Assembly (NCBI GenBank): GCA_036186865.1
Contig: AP025046.1
Location: 39,165,214 to 39,229,213 of the forward strand
Length of the DNA: 64,000 nucleotides
Reading direction: 5' to 3'
Origin: Eustoma russellianum
Taxonomy: Eukaryota > Streptophyta > Magnoliopsida > Gentianales > Gentianaceae
Notes under the pieces: model-generated
Database searches by the model: none
Seen by the model: the letters and a program-made list of their open reading frames with translations, nothing else
Told to the model about the DNA's origin: nothing
Shown here: positions 46,339 through 56,905 of the stretch, one piece after another
Layout of the letters: the number at the start of each line of letters is the position of its first letter
Position numbering within the stretch: the stretch's first letter is position 1
Position numbers and translations under genes: made by a program

Positions 46339-49300
46339 TGTAGAGAAAAAGGGGTTTGAGTGATTTTCAAATGCATGATTTAAATGTGCACAAAAACGAG
46401 CATAAGATATAAACGTGCATAAGTGTACATGTGTGCATGATAACTTGCCATTACTTGCCTTATTTAGCTTATATATTATGTTGCCGTACTAACGAGCCAT
46501 GAAGCATTAAAGCTTACATCATATGGCGAACATTTGTTGAGTTTATACTATTTTCAGGTGCCACCATTAATGAACTAAAGTAGTTCATTAAGTGAAGTAC
46601 TTAGTTTAATAAACTAAGTAGTTCATTAAAGGAAGATTAATTTGGAAAAGGCACAAAGGCAACAAGGCTAAGGAAGGAAAGTTTTCTCCTCCTCCCCACA
46701 TTTAATTCACACGCCTATACATATATAAATATATATATTTTCAGATTTTTTGAAAAAGGCACATACACATGTATTCCAACGTACTACCGACACGTTATAT
46801 ATCTTACGTACGTACGTTAACGTCACACCACTATACTTAACTCATAATTATGAGTATATTCAGGTCTTATATCATATGATATAAGATATGGTGATGACAA
46901 AGTAAATACGACACGATAAAAGGTTCTAAACCGAAATTTGTCGTATCGGGCGAATACCGAAACTTTGCCAACGTGTCACGTACTTGCCATAAATAAATGG
47001 CCAGCCCATATACATCAAAAATTGATGATAATTTCGTGATATACATGATATATTCAGCCAAAAATACCTTCCATGTTGGCACACACAAATTACTCCACAT
47101 TTAGGCCAAAATGTGAAGATTCCAATTTTGATTTTGTCACATGTTTATGGTACCACTTTAAATCAGCCAAGTGCTGAGATTTAAAGTATATATTATATGT
47201 ATAACATAATATATATATCATGTGCAAAAGTTGGAATTCAAATTAGAGAAAAATCGGGTAATCGATAAATATCGAAAATTCGGTTTTCTACGCACATAAC
47301 ATGGAACGTTTTTCTTGTACATCATGTGACACGTATCTAGACACTTTTTACATATGATATACTTCTTAAAGTGTTCTAGAAAATTAAATTAAGGGCTGAT
47401 TGGAATATTACATGTGTGTATTATTAAATGTGTACTATTTTACAAAGTTAGCAAAAATGAAATTCAGCACATGCATATACATGTATACACGTTACTACAG
47501 CTGATTTAAAGCACATGTGGAGCCTTGTTGGCATATTGATTGGTCAAGGATCAATCATACAATGTTGATAAATCAAAGAGAGAAGCTACAAAAGGTAAGT
47601 ATTCAACATATACCTCTCTTATGTCACATGCTGAAAATTTCAGCATACTAACATTATCATGGCCGATTTTCTCATGTTTAAGGTGACATATTTTGTCATC
47701 TTTTATTAAAGGATTAATTGAAGATGTTATGGAAATGATTTGAATATTATGTAAGGTAATAAAGTGTGATATTCTACATATCACACATGCTGAAATTTTT
47801 CAGCATGTGTGAAGTGATGGTGGACGAATTCTAAGGCTATTGTGTGTCCAAATTCATTTCTCAATTGATAGCAAGACTTACCATGTATTGTTGATTCATT
47901 TTTATGATAAAAATTCAAAGAAAGATGGTAAATAATCTGAATTTTATTTCATAATGCACATGCTGAAAAATTCAGCATGGCAAGGAACATTATGGGCGAT
48001 TTTTTTTTTTGAGCTTGAAAAGGAGAGATTTCTTGTCTTGCAATTTATGATGGAATTTGTGACTTATGGTATGATTTTATGATTGATATTGGCACATGTT
48101 TAAAGTGTTAATCTCAGATTTTTTCCATGTCATCATGTTGACAACATTGAGCCAATAAAGAGGTGCCAAGTAAGCAAAGACTAAATGATGATCCAATGGA
48201 ATGATGCCAAGTAAGCAAAGCATTGTCACTATGATGTCTTACACTCTCTCAAGCACTTAAAAGGAAATTTTCAAGAGGGGAGAAAGCCCTAGGGGGACGG
48301 CTGCCACAAATTAAAAAGAGGAGAGGAGAGCAAACAAAACAAGGCCAAGCATTGCAAAATCAAAGTGATCAAAAGCCTAGTTCTTCTTCTACATTCTCTC
48401 TTTCTTTCTTTCTTCTTGTAAGCCTATTGTATTCATATTCTTTCAATCTTGAATAGGCTTCATATAAACCACCATTCATATATCTTTGTAAAAGATTGAT
48501 CAAGGTGTGATCAATCTTCATTCTTGCGAGGTGGTGGTGTTCGTGCAAATTGTATTCACTATACAAGGTTTGTAAAGGGTTGGAGTTAGGTGTAACTCTA
48601 TCAACCCTGTGGTAAGATGTTTTTGAGTTGTGTGATTAGTGTGAACCAAGGAAGGTGTTCCTTGAAGAATGGAGTAGGTTGTTGATAACCGAACCAGTAT
48701 AAAATTCTTGGTGTCATTTACTTTCAGCACTGATTTTCTGTTTCAGCACTGTTTACTGTTTTTAATCACGTTCGTAAAAATAGTAAACAAATTTCAAAAA
48801 TCACGAAACTTTCAGAAAATATAACCACACGTTCTAGGGTTTTTTTGGCGCAAGTTTCAACCCTTTTGGACAAGTATAAGTCATTCAAACGTCCAAAGTT
48901 CTGAGACTAGTGCAGTCTGATTTTCAGGCTTGCAAAGGTTGAGACTTTGATCGTATTTGACTAACTTCCCAAAAGAATTTTTCAAAACTGTTTCAACCCA
49001 TTTAAATATAACATATAAGGGGTTAGTGGTTAAATTTTCAGATCATTTGGAGTTGTGCACAAATAGGAATTAATTTTTTCAAATCAGTGTATCATTTCTG
49101 GCAGATTTGCACAATCTGACCACCAACGAATTTTCAAGGGGTTAGAGATTGAATTTTAATCTGAAATTTTTAGGAGACACTCATAACATCTGAGTCTAAG
49201 TTCTCTCCAAATTTCAAAATTTTTGAAGACCTGAAACCTAGTTTTCAAAACGTTTTAAAACTAGTCCTGAAAACAGAAACTGTTTTCAGAAGTTGGGTTT

Positions 49301-49389
49301 TTGGTTCAAACTAATTTTAAAAACCACATTTTCTGCACCCACTATTCAACCCCCCCCCCCTCTTCTAGTGGTGCCTTGCAGATCCTACA
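46339..49389 (+). repeat. Element D 3' LTR (3051 bp)
   Basis: Near-identical to 42057-45104. Ends GATCCTACA followed by the CCTAA duplication. Confidence 0.92.
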
Positions 49390-50817
49390 CCTAAACCCGA
49401 AAACAAGTCAATAATAGGAACGAAATGGGTGTTTAGGAATAAAATGGATGAACAAGGAAAAATTACAGGAAATAAAGCTAGGCTAGTCGCACAAGGTTAT
49501 AATCAACAAGAAGGAATAGATTATGAAGAAACCCTTGCACCTGTTGCACGACTAGAAGCAATTAGATTGTTACTTGTGATTGCAAGTCTAAGCAATATTA
49601 AGCTCTTCCAAATGGATGTCACGAGTGCATTCTTGAATGGATACATCCAAGAAGAGGTGTTTGTCAAACAACCCCCTGGATTCGAAGATCCAAAGAATCC
49701 TAACCATGTTTACAAGCTTAAGAAAGCTCTATATGGTTTGAAACAAGCTCCAAGAGCTTGGTATGATAGATTTGCAAAATTTCTTATTGCAAATAATTAT
49801 CAAAGGGGGACCATCGACAACACATTATTCCTAAGAAGAAAAGATAATGATTTGTTAATAGTTCAAATATACATAGATGATATAATCTTTGGTTCAACCA
49901 ATCCTACTTTAGTAAAAGACTTCGAAGAATGTATGAAGTCAGAGTTTGAAATGTCAATGGTAGGAGAGTTGAATTATTTCTTAGGACTTCAAATCAAACA
50001 AACCCCTCAAGGAATTCACATTAGCCAACTTAAGTATGTCAATGATATGATTAAGAAGTTTGGCTTTGAAGAGTTGAAACCTACAACTACCCACATAAGT
50101 GTTAGTACCAAACTTGACAAGGATTAAAATGGTAAACCTTTTGATGACACACTCTATAGGTCTATGATTGGATCACTGTTATACTTAACTGCATCAAGAC
50201 CTTATATCATGTTTAGTGTGTGTATGTGTGCTAGGTTTCAATCTTGTCCTAAGGTATCACATTATAATGCAGTGAAAAAGATCTTTAGATATCTTAAGCA
50301 TACACCTCACTTAGGACTTTGGTATGATAGAAACCCTAAGTTGGAATTGTACGCATATAGTGATGCTGATTATGGTGGTTGTAAGTTAGATAGAAAATCC
50401 ACTAACGGTACATGTCAATTCATAGGAACCAACTTGATCTCTTGGTTTTCTAAAAAGCAAGCTAGTGTAGCTCTTCTACTACTGAAGCCGAGTATATTGC
50501 TTTGAGTTTATGTACTACCCAAATACTTTGGCTTAAACAGAAACTTAGTGATTTTGGCATTAAAATGAATAAGATTTCAATTTTCTGTGATAGCACAAGT
50601 GCAATCAATCTTTCACGGAATCCAGTGCTTCATTCTAAGGCCACATTGAGGCGCGATACCACTTTCTTTGCGATCATGTTCAAAATGAGGATATAGTGAT
50701 AAACCATATAAGAATTGATCATCAAATTGCTGACATCTTCACCAAACCCCTTAATCAAGCCAGTTTTGAAAACTTACGAGCCAAATTAGGAATGATGACT
50801 ACGATACCATTGCATAG
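49390..50817 (+). pseudogene. Element C pol, second part (reverse transcriptase, RNase H)
   Basis: After the CCTAA duplication the frame resumes at IIGTKWVFRNKMDEQGKITG. RT: LFQMDVTSAFLNG (B has VKSAF) and QIYIDDIIFGS (YIDD; B has YVDD). TAA at 50125-50127 breaks the frame; the LYRSMIGSLLYL segment missing from B is present (about 50150-50190). RNase H: AYSDADYGG, then a one-base loss near 50472 before the AEY motif, CDSTSAINLS, and a further deletion near 50643. The stop aligned with the B pol stop is TAG about 50815. Confidence 0.9.
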
Positions 50818-50839
50818 TTCTATCTTTTGCATGATTTGC

Positions 50840-51111
50840 ATAATAAAGGGGGAGATAGAATAAGAACATGATTTTAGTTGGTAAGTCATGATGAATCATA
50901 TGCTAAGTTTTAATTGGTGGTAAGCCATGATGAATCATATGCTAAGTTTTAATTGGTATAAATTTTGGAGCATAGGTTAAGGGGGAGAGTATGAGTTGAG
51001 GGGGAGCAGCATACTATTGACAAGTTGAAAAAATTTGGTAAAATTTTTATTATAATTTTTGACATTAAAATCATGTTAGGTTATTTTAAAAATCATCCAA
51101 AAGGGGGAGAA
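50840..51111 (+). other. Element C polypurine-tract array
   Basis: GGGGGAG tracts after the pol stop (near 50849, 50982, 50999 and 51101). The last, AAAAGGGGGAGAA, abuts the 3' LTR. A short direct duplication (AAGTCATGATGAATCATATG type, two copies) lies at about 50882-50950. Confidence 0.75.
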
Positions 51112-53881
51112 TGTTGAGAAATATGTTTGGATAATTTTCAATGTCATGATTTTAAGTGGTGAATACTTAAAAATGTCACACATGGTGTTATATGTGATTA
51201 AAATTTAAAAAGTTGACATCGATCTCTCAGGTTGTTGCACATCGATCGATCTATGTACATAGATCTCTCACATCGATCGATCTATGTAAGGCATAAAAGT
51301 TTAAGACCTTTCTGTGAGACATCGATCTCTAAACCTGAGACGCATCGATCGATCAATATACATCAAACTCTCACTTCGATCGATCGATGTAGGTCAGAGG
51401 CAAACGCTGGAACTTTCTATGAGACATCGATCTCTGAAGCTGAGGCACTTCGATCGATCGATGTCTGGGGTTTTTAGAAATAATTTTTTAAAATGTGATA
51501 AAATGGTTGTTTTTGTTAGTACATGATTTATACATGCTCATTATGTTCTTATTATGTGTTTTTGGTGATTATTATTGCCTTGTGACTAACGTGCCTCCGA
51601 AGTTTCTACAACTTACCAAGAAGGGCAAAATTGGTATTTTGATTTTTGTAGGAACATCACATGATGAAAATATTTCAAGGATGTATTCTCATCCTATTTA
51701 TCATGAAAAAGGTGATATCATGAGTATTTATGATCATCCGGGTCATTTCTGGAGTTTTCATATACCAGGGGTATTTTGGTCATTTCACCTCCGAGGGTAT
51801 TCTTGGTATTTTCACTCAAGGAATCTTTTGAGCATATTATTATCTTCATTATGGAGCTATGCTATTATTATTTTGAAGATAATATGGTGATCTTATATCT
51901 TATTCTCTCAACCGATGATATTATTGACTATAGCTGGATATGTGACGATTTGAGATGTCCACATTCTATTTTTTCTTGAAGACCCTCTTATATATGTTAT
52001 AAGAGAACATTTATCATTATTATCCAGAGATAGGTGTCAAAGGTGTGGAAATGTTCTTGACATATAAGAAGAAATATTGGGGAATTTTGGTGTTACACGT
52101 TGACATAATCTTGTAAACTGTTAACTAATTATTTCTTCTTCAAAAATCTGAGTTGCTACACATATATAGATGTTGAAAAACGTGTATTTTCAGGTGGATA
52201 TGATGTTGTACATATTTTATGAGTTGGTGACAAGTGGACAAACCAAAAACGAGCTAGTTGGCAAAATTGCCAACTTGGACTTTTCAAAAATAGCCAACGG
52301 CTATGGCTATGTGTTGCAGATTTGTTGAAGTCAAATGGAGCTCTCACATGTCCTATTATTATGCTTGGAGTTGAGGATAATTTGGGGGTATTATCCTTTC
52401 TTATTTTCTTCATTTGATAAAGGAAAGTCAAAATTAATATTTGGAAATTATAAGGTTGTAGCCAACGGCTACATTGCCTTCTTGGAACAGATTTTTTTGG
52501 TTTGAATCCTTCAATGCCCACATTCCTATTCTCAAGCCAAGGAGTTGAGGGAATAGTGGTGTATTATCCCTCTAATTATCTTCATTTTTGGCAAAGGATA
52601 ATCAAGACAATTTTAGTTGATAAAATCGGCCAACAAGGTGATGCCAAGGTGGACCAATCATTGTGTTTTATTTTGCCAAGTGTACAAGGCCAACCAATGA
52701 TGAGAAGACATTTGGACTTGATGATGAAGATGGTGGCACATTGGAAATCTTATCTCTAAGGCTCATCTCACACTATAAATAGAGGCAATGGTGAAGAAGA
52801 TGAAACACCCTTGAAGCTCACAAGCATTTGTTGAATTGTCTAGCTTTCATCTTCATCTTCTTGTTGGTATTGTTTTATTCATTGTAGCAAAGGTGTTCTT
52901 GTTGTATTGTGGTGAGCTACAAGCCTCTTGAGCTTCATTTGTAAGATTGATTATCCATCTTTATAAGGCTACATCAATAGGTGTTAGAGGTGTTGCAACT
53001 AAGTGTTGCTTAGAAGGTGATTATCCAAGTCTTGAGTAGGGTTGGTATATAACCCAAGGATCAAGCTTGGCTCTTGTTGTAAGGTGTTCATTTCATAGTA
53101 AAATCCAAGGAAAGGTGTTCCTTGGGACTGGAGTAGGTCACATTGACCAAACCAGGATAAATCCTCGGTGTTCTTCTCTTGTTTCTTTATTTCTGTTTTC
53201 TGCCTGTTTTTACTGCAGATTTCACACAATTTCTCACAATTTTAAAAAATAGCTAAACATTTTCAAAATTCGTAATTTTTGGTGGAGATATACTTCAGAC
53301 TGTTAGCTTTCATTTTCCACAAGAATCATTTGATTTGAGCATGGGAAAGTTAGTCTTTCAGTCTTTGCAAGATAACTGCTCCAATCTGGCTGCAATCTGA
53401 CCCGTTTGGAGAAAACTTAAATTCTGTATTAATCAAGAATTGTTTAAGGTCAGGGACTTTTGGAAACTTCATCTACACATCCTAAGGAGAGTTTTGATAT
53501 AAAGATCAACCTTTTTGGTTGAGTATTCAAAGAGAAACACGTTTTGCAAAATCGGCAACATTCTGTCCAATTCTGTCCAGATTGACCATCTGAATCTTTT
53601 TATTTGTTTGAAGGGCCAAACGATCTTATTTTTGTCTGAGTTTTGGACATAATCTTGATAACTCATTGAAGTTCAGTTATGGAAAGTTTCATAATTTTTG
53701 GAGTTGTGTACAATTATTTGTGAATTTTTCAAGAACGGGTTCCGAATGTGAGGTGGTCTCAGATTTTGTTTTCAAAGGGGATTTTAACAAAGGGTTGTAG
53801 TGTAATTTCTGCTAACCACTATTCATCCCCCCCCCTTCTACCCCTCTCTAGTGGTGTATATTGCAGGTGTACGGTCCATCA
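51112..53881 (+). repeat. Element C 3' LTR (2770 bp)
   Basis: Matches 35297-38054. Contains the ATCGAT cluster (51215-51465) and TATA box (52774-52781). Ends GTCCATCA, followed by AATAC. Confidence 0.9.
52774..52781 (+). promoter_or_regulatory. TATA box of the C 3' LTR
   Basis: TATAAATAGAGGCA, as in the other B/C family LTRs; would read outward into LINE-1. Confidence 0.65.
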
Positions 53882-55047
53882 AATACTTCTCTTTGGAGTC
53901 ATTATATGCATGCTAAATACGGCCATCGGGGGGATTATCGTCCGCGGCTACCAAATTCACCCATTTGGAAACTCATTTGTAGGTATCATAATTTTTGTCT
54001 TTCGCGTAGTCGGCAAGATGACGTCAATTTGCTTTGGACCCCTACATCATGGGGGACGTTTACATTGAGCTCTACATATAACATATGCCGATTCTCTCAT
54101 CCCGTAATTCTTTCGGCTCAGTTCACTTAGCATAGACACCACCGACCAGTTATTCGCAATTTACTTTGGTGCATATATCATCGTACATTCCCTATGGAGG
54201 ATTATATCAGTAAGTTTGTAGTTGCCAGTCCCACTCAATGCCCTTTTTGTAAGCAAGATTCGGCAACGGTGAATCATATTTTTTTGCACTGCCCTTGCAT
54301 CCAACCACTATGGATTTTTTACTCAACGGCTTTAGCAGGTCCTTCCCCGACTTGGAGTTCATGGCCTTACTTACTATCTGGTGGTTTCAAAGTACGTCAA
54401 CCGCACTTGCTGGTGTTTTGAAAATTGCCATCCCAGACCTCATTATTTTTAATGTATGGTGTTGTTATGCCTCTATCACCTAGGGAGATGGTGTAGCATA
54501 TACGACAGAATCCATCGTAGCGATTATCCGTTCTGATATTTACTAGTGGGCCAAAACGATTGATGGCACTAAGTTAGCGACTGGAATTCGCTCAGTGCAA
54601 CATCTGGGCATACTGCCACCCCTTCGCATTCAAAGAGTGCAGGTAATACGATGGCTTGTCCCTCCTACTGGTCGATTAAAGTTAAATACTGATGATGTGG
54701 TTGGGAGATCGTTTGCAGTAGGGGTTGCTATTCTTAAGGATAGTACAGGAACGTGTGTTGGTGCATTATCTTTCACACTGTCGCAATGCTTACCACTTAT
54801 GGCGGAGATACAAGCAGCATTATTTGGTCTGCTATATTTTTTGCCATTTCATCATCACATTCTTTTGGAGACTGATTGCCTTATTTTGGTGTGTGGACTA
54901 CGACAACCTACCAACGTTGCTGGCCAATATCACTTTCGGTTCTTACAGTCTATGATCACTCAAGCAGAAGTCATTATTCAACACACCTTTCGTGAGGAAA
55001 ACATGACGGCTCATTATTTGGCACAATACGGTTTGCAGACACCTTAG
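53882..55047 (+). pseudogene. LINE-1 ORF2, C-terminal part (zinc-binding region and RNase H)
   Basis: Begins with the right AATAC duplication, then continues LINE-1 (SLWSHYMHAKYGHRGDYRPR, matching LINE-3). A zf-RVT-type region CPFCKQDSATVNHIFLHC lies at about 54240-54295. TAG codons near 54481 and 54543 interrupt it. The RNase H domain occupies an open stretch 54595-55047: GRLKLNTDD (first Asp), MAEIQAALFGL (Glu), LLETDCLIL (third) and REENMTAHYLAQ, where His occupies the usual fourth Asp. Ends with TAG 55045-55047. Confidence 0.88.
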
Positions 55048-55493
55048 ATAGGTTTTTATACACGGTTTACACTCCCTGTCCTGGTCCGTAGCTGCGTTGC
55101 GTTAGACATTACTACCGCGCACATCAGACACACGTGATTGTTACTGATGATCTCAATGTCTTCCTATGGATTGGCCATTCATCACACATTCTACCCGCAA
55201 TCTAAGGGATGCAGGCAGGCGGGATATGTCTTTCAGCCTATGGAATTGTCTCTGTTTTTTCTTTGGTTGCCTCACACTGATGTTTCTTGGCTTTCTGTTT
55301 GGTTTTGCATGGATCATCATGGACACACTTGCGGTTACTCGAGTCACTCTTCTGCGAGCGATTGGCCAACACATGCGAGCCACACTAGTTACATATAATT
55401 CAAACGGGTTAAATATATACTCTTTTTTCCTTCTTGCAAGATTTTATCCACAAGGGTGGTTTTGCTTGCCAGGGTTTTAATGAGGCATATCAT
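55048..55493 (+). other. LINE-1 3' UTR with terminal stem-loop
   Basis: Non-coding. At 55149-55235 it carries one unit resembling the repeated units of the LINE-3 3' UTR (GTCTTCCTATGGATTGG, then a CCCGC/GCGGG-flanked segment). The terminal stem-loop is at 55429-55475, with TTGCAAG/CTTGC arms and a TCCACAAGGGTGG loop, followed by GGTTTTAATGAGGCATATCAT. The open frames here do not look conserved. Confidence 0.7.
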
Positions 55494-56819
55494 ACGTCAT
55501 TTGAATATCATCTCCTACAGTCTCGAATACGATGGATGCTTGTGTTTCGGCCTTCTAGTAGTTTCATCATGTTATGCTTTGACTTTATATGTAACAATGG
55601 TATTCCTTCTGCAGACACGTATGCCATTAAACCGAAGCCCCTTCAACGTTTTAAAGGTTGTCCATCGATCATCTTTAAGGAGGGGGAAATATCAACGCTT
55701 CTATCACCATTCCGATATACATTGGTCAGATCATTCTGGAATGGCCGTCCGGGTATGGTTGCACTGCAGAAAACACTTGATCGCATCGGATTTGCAGGTA
55801 ATGTTCATGCAGGCTTGTTAGATAAAAATCACGTTCTATTACGTTTCGAAAAAGAAGAAGATTACAATAGATGCTTTTGCCGTCGATCATGGAACATTTT
55901 GGGCTACCATATGCATATCACGAAATATACATACAATTTTGATCCGAGATATGATGCACCTATCGTGCCAGTTTGGTTATCATTGCCAGGTTTGCATGTG
56001 TACCTTCACACACAATCGGCTTTGTTTGCCATCGCTTCCATGGTTGGAACACCCATCAGATATGATGCAGCCACACAAAAAATTCTGTGTCCATCGGTAG
56101 CGAGAGTTTGCGTTGAGGTAGATGTTTCAAAGGAGTTACCATCAAAGCTACATATTCAGTGTGTAGATCATCATAATTTTCAAACTGTCGTTTATGAAGA
56201 TGTGCCACTATACTGTGACAAATTTGGTATTTTGGGCCATAACAAGGATGGTTGTGGGAAGCAAACAACCCAACCGGATGTTCCAGTCTCAGAAAAGCAA
56301 TGGCGGCAAAAACAAAAGGAAACACAAACACAGACAGCATGCCCTGATCCAATAAATATAGAAGCAAATGACCAGCCGGTTATGATGTCTGAGTTTCCAC
56401 AGGTCCCTTCTGCGCATCCAACTGGCCAGAAACAACCCTCAGAAGATGCCTTGTCACCAGATGTATGTATACATTCACCATCAGAAGAGGCCATTCCCTC
56501 CAACGTTCAAGATTTGGCAGCATTAGGTCGTTCTATGAAGGATGCATTAGCAGACAATTTAGTGCCGCCGGTTGATCAGCAAAATTTGCATGCTGTTTTA
56601 GATAACAAGGAACCACCTATTATATATAGTCAAAATGAACCATTGCACCGACAAGGTCTTATGCAGGAATACAGTGTCATTTCAAATATCTGGGGAAGTA
56701 AGTTAAAGAAAAGACAGAATTTCACCTCTGATCAGGAACTGTTGCAGCGTATAAATCAACTGTTAGAGGAGGCACAGGATTCTGGTTATGTGTCATGCAT
56801 ACGTCAACGGAAACGTTGA
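55434..56819 (+). CDS. LINE-2 ORF1 (DUF4283 and defective zinc knuckle), fused at its 5' end to LINE-1 tail
   Basis: A 461-codon open frame. Codons up to about 55 come from the LINE-1 3' end and the junction. Similarity to LINE-1 ORF1 begins at about YAIKPKPLQRFKGC (near 55620). The DUF4283 region spans residues ~60-210 (ISTLLSPFRYTLVRSFWNGR, HVLLRFEKEEDYNRCF, YDAPIVPVWLSLPG). The knuckle reads YCDKFGILGHNKDGC: the second Cys is Phe (TTT for TGT), so metal binding should be lost. A polar, acidic C-terminus ends at TGA 56817-56819. The native ATG is missing, so the first ATG of the frame is accidental. Confidence 0.8.
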   Translation: MQDFIHKGGFACQGFNEAYHTSFEYHLLQSRIRWMLVFRPSSSFIMLCFDFICNNGIPSADTYAIKPKPLQRFKGCPSIIFKEGEISTLLSPFRYTLVRSFWNGRPGMVALQKTLDRIGFAGNVHAGLLDKNHVLLRFEKEEDYNRCFCRRSWNILGYHMHITKYTYNFDPRYDAPIVPVWLSLPGLHVYLHTQSALFAIASMVGTPIRYDAATQKILCPSVARVCVEVDVSKELPSKLHIQCVDHHNFQTVVYEDVPLYCDKFGILGHNKDGCGKQTTQPDVPVSEKQWRQKQKETQTQTACPDPINIEANDQPVMMSEFPQVPSAHPTGQKQPSEDALSPDVCIHSPSEEAIPSNVQDLAALGRSMKDALADNLVPPVDQQNLHAVLDNKEPPIIYSQNEPLHRQGLMQEYSVISNIWGSKLKKRQNFTSDQELLQRINQLLEEAQDSGYVSCIRQRKR

Positions 56820-56905
56820 CCAAACAGCCAGATTGTACGCCCACCTTGACATATGGTTACTCGTACTGTTACTTGATCTTCAAGCTCACAACCCCATCAG
56901 TTACA

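Larger units (their letters stand above)
42057..49389 (+). mobile_element. Element D: gag-only copia-type element of the A family
   Basis: 7333 bp, LTRs 42057-45104 (3048 bp) and 46339-49389 (3051 bp) that differ at roughly fifteen sites by eye, with CCTAA duplication. The interior is only 1.2 kb: primer site, one open gag-derived frame, purine-tract array. No pol. It belongs with A by LTR and gag similarity but is younger. Inserted in C pol, so it is the last event in the C-D stack. Confidence 0.92.
35297..53881 (+). mobile_element. Element C: Ty1/copia retrotransposon of the B family, split by element D
   Basis: LTRs 35297-38054 and 51112-53881, AATAC duplication, gag and pol homologous to B throughout. 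Element D sits in pol between integrase and RT; without D the element is about 11.2 kb. It has many lesions (frameshifts in gag, nonsense and deletions in pol). The primer binding site reads TGGTATCAGATC, one base off. It is older than B. Compared with B, its LTRs carry an extra ~250-bp ATCGAT-rich block. Confidence 0.92.
371..55493 (+). mobile_element. LINE-1: L1-type non-LTR retrotransposon split in three by copia insertions
   Basis: Three blocks join into one LINE once the insertions are removed: 371-1909 (5' UTR, ORF1, first codons of ORF2), 32735-35296 (endonuclease remainder and RT) and 53887-55493 (zinc-binding region, RNase H, 3' UTR). Both breaks are bounded by perfect 5-bp duplications (CCTTG and AATAC), and the reading continues in register with LINE-2 across each. 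The intact element would have been about 5.7 kb. The 3' terminus is set where LINE-1, LINE-2 and LINE-3 stop matching, just after GGCATATCAT. No poly(A) tail or LINE target duplication could be recognised. It is the oldest insertion here, since it hosts all five LTR elements. Confidence 0.85.

Noticed and set aside
55138..55480. Several overlapping frames of 60-104 codons in the LINE-1 3' UTR
   Set aside because: They overlap in different frames, have no domain similarity and are not conserved in LINE-2 or LINE-3.
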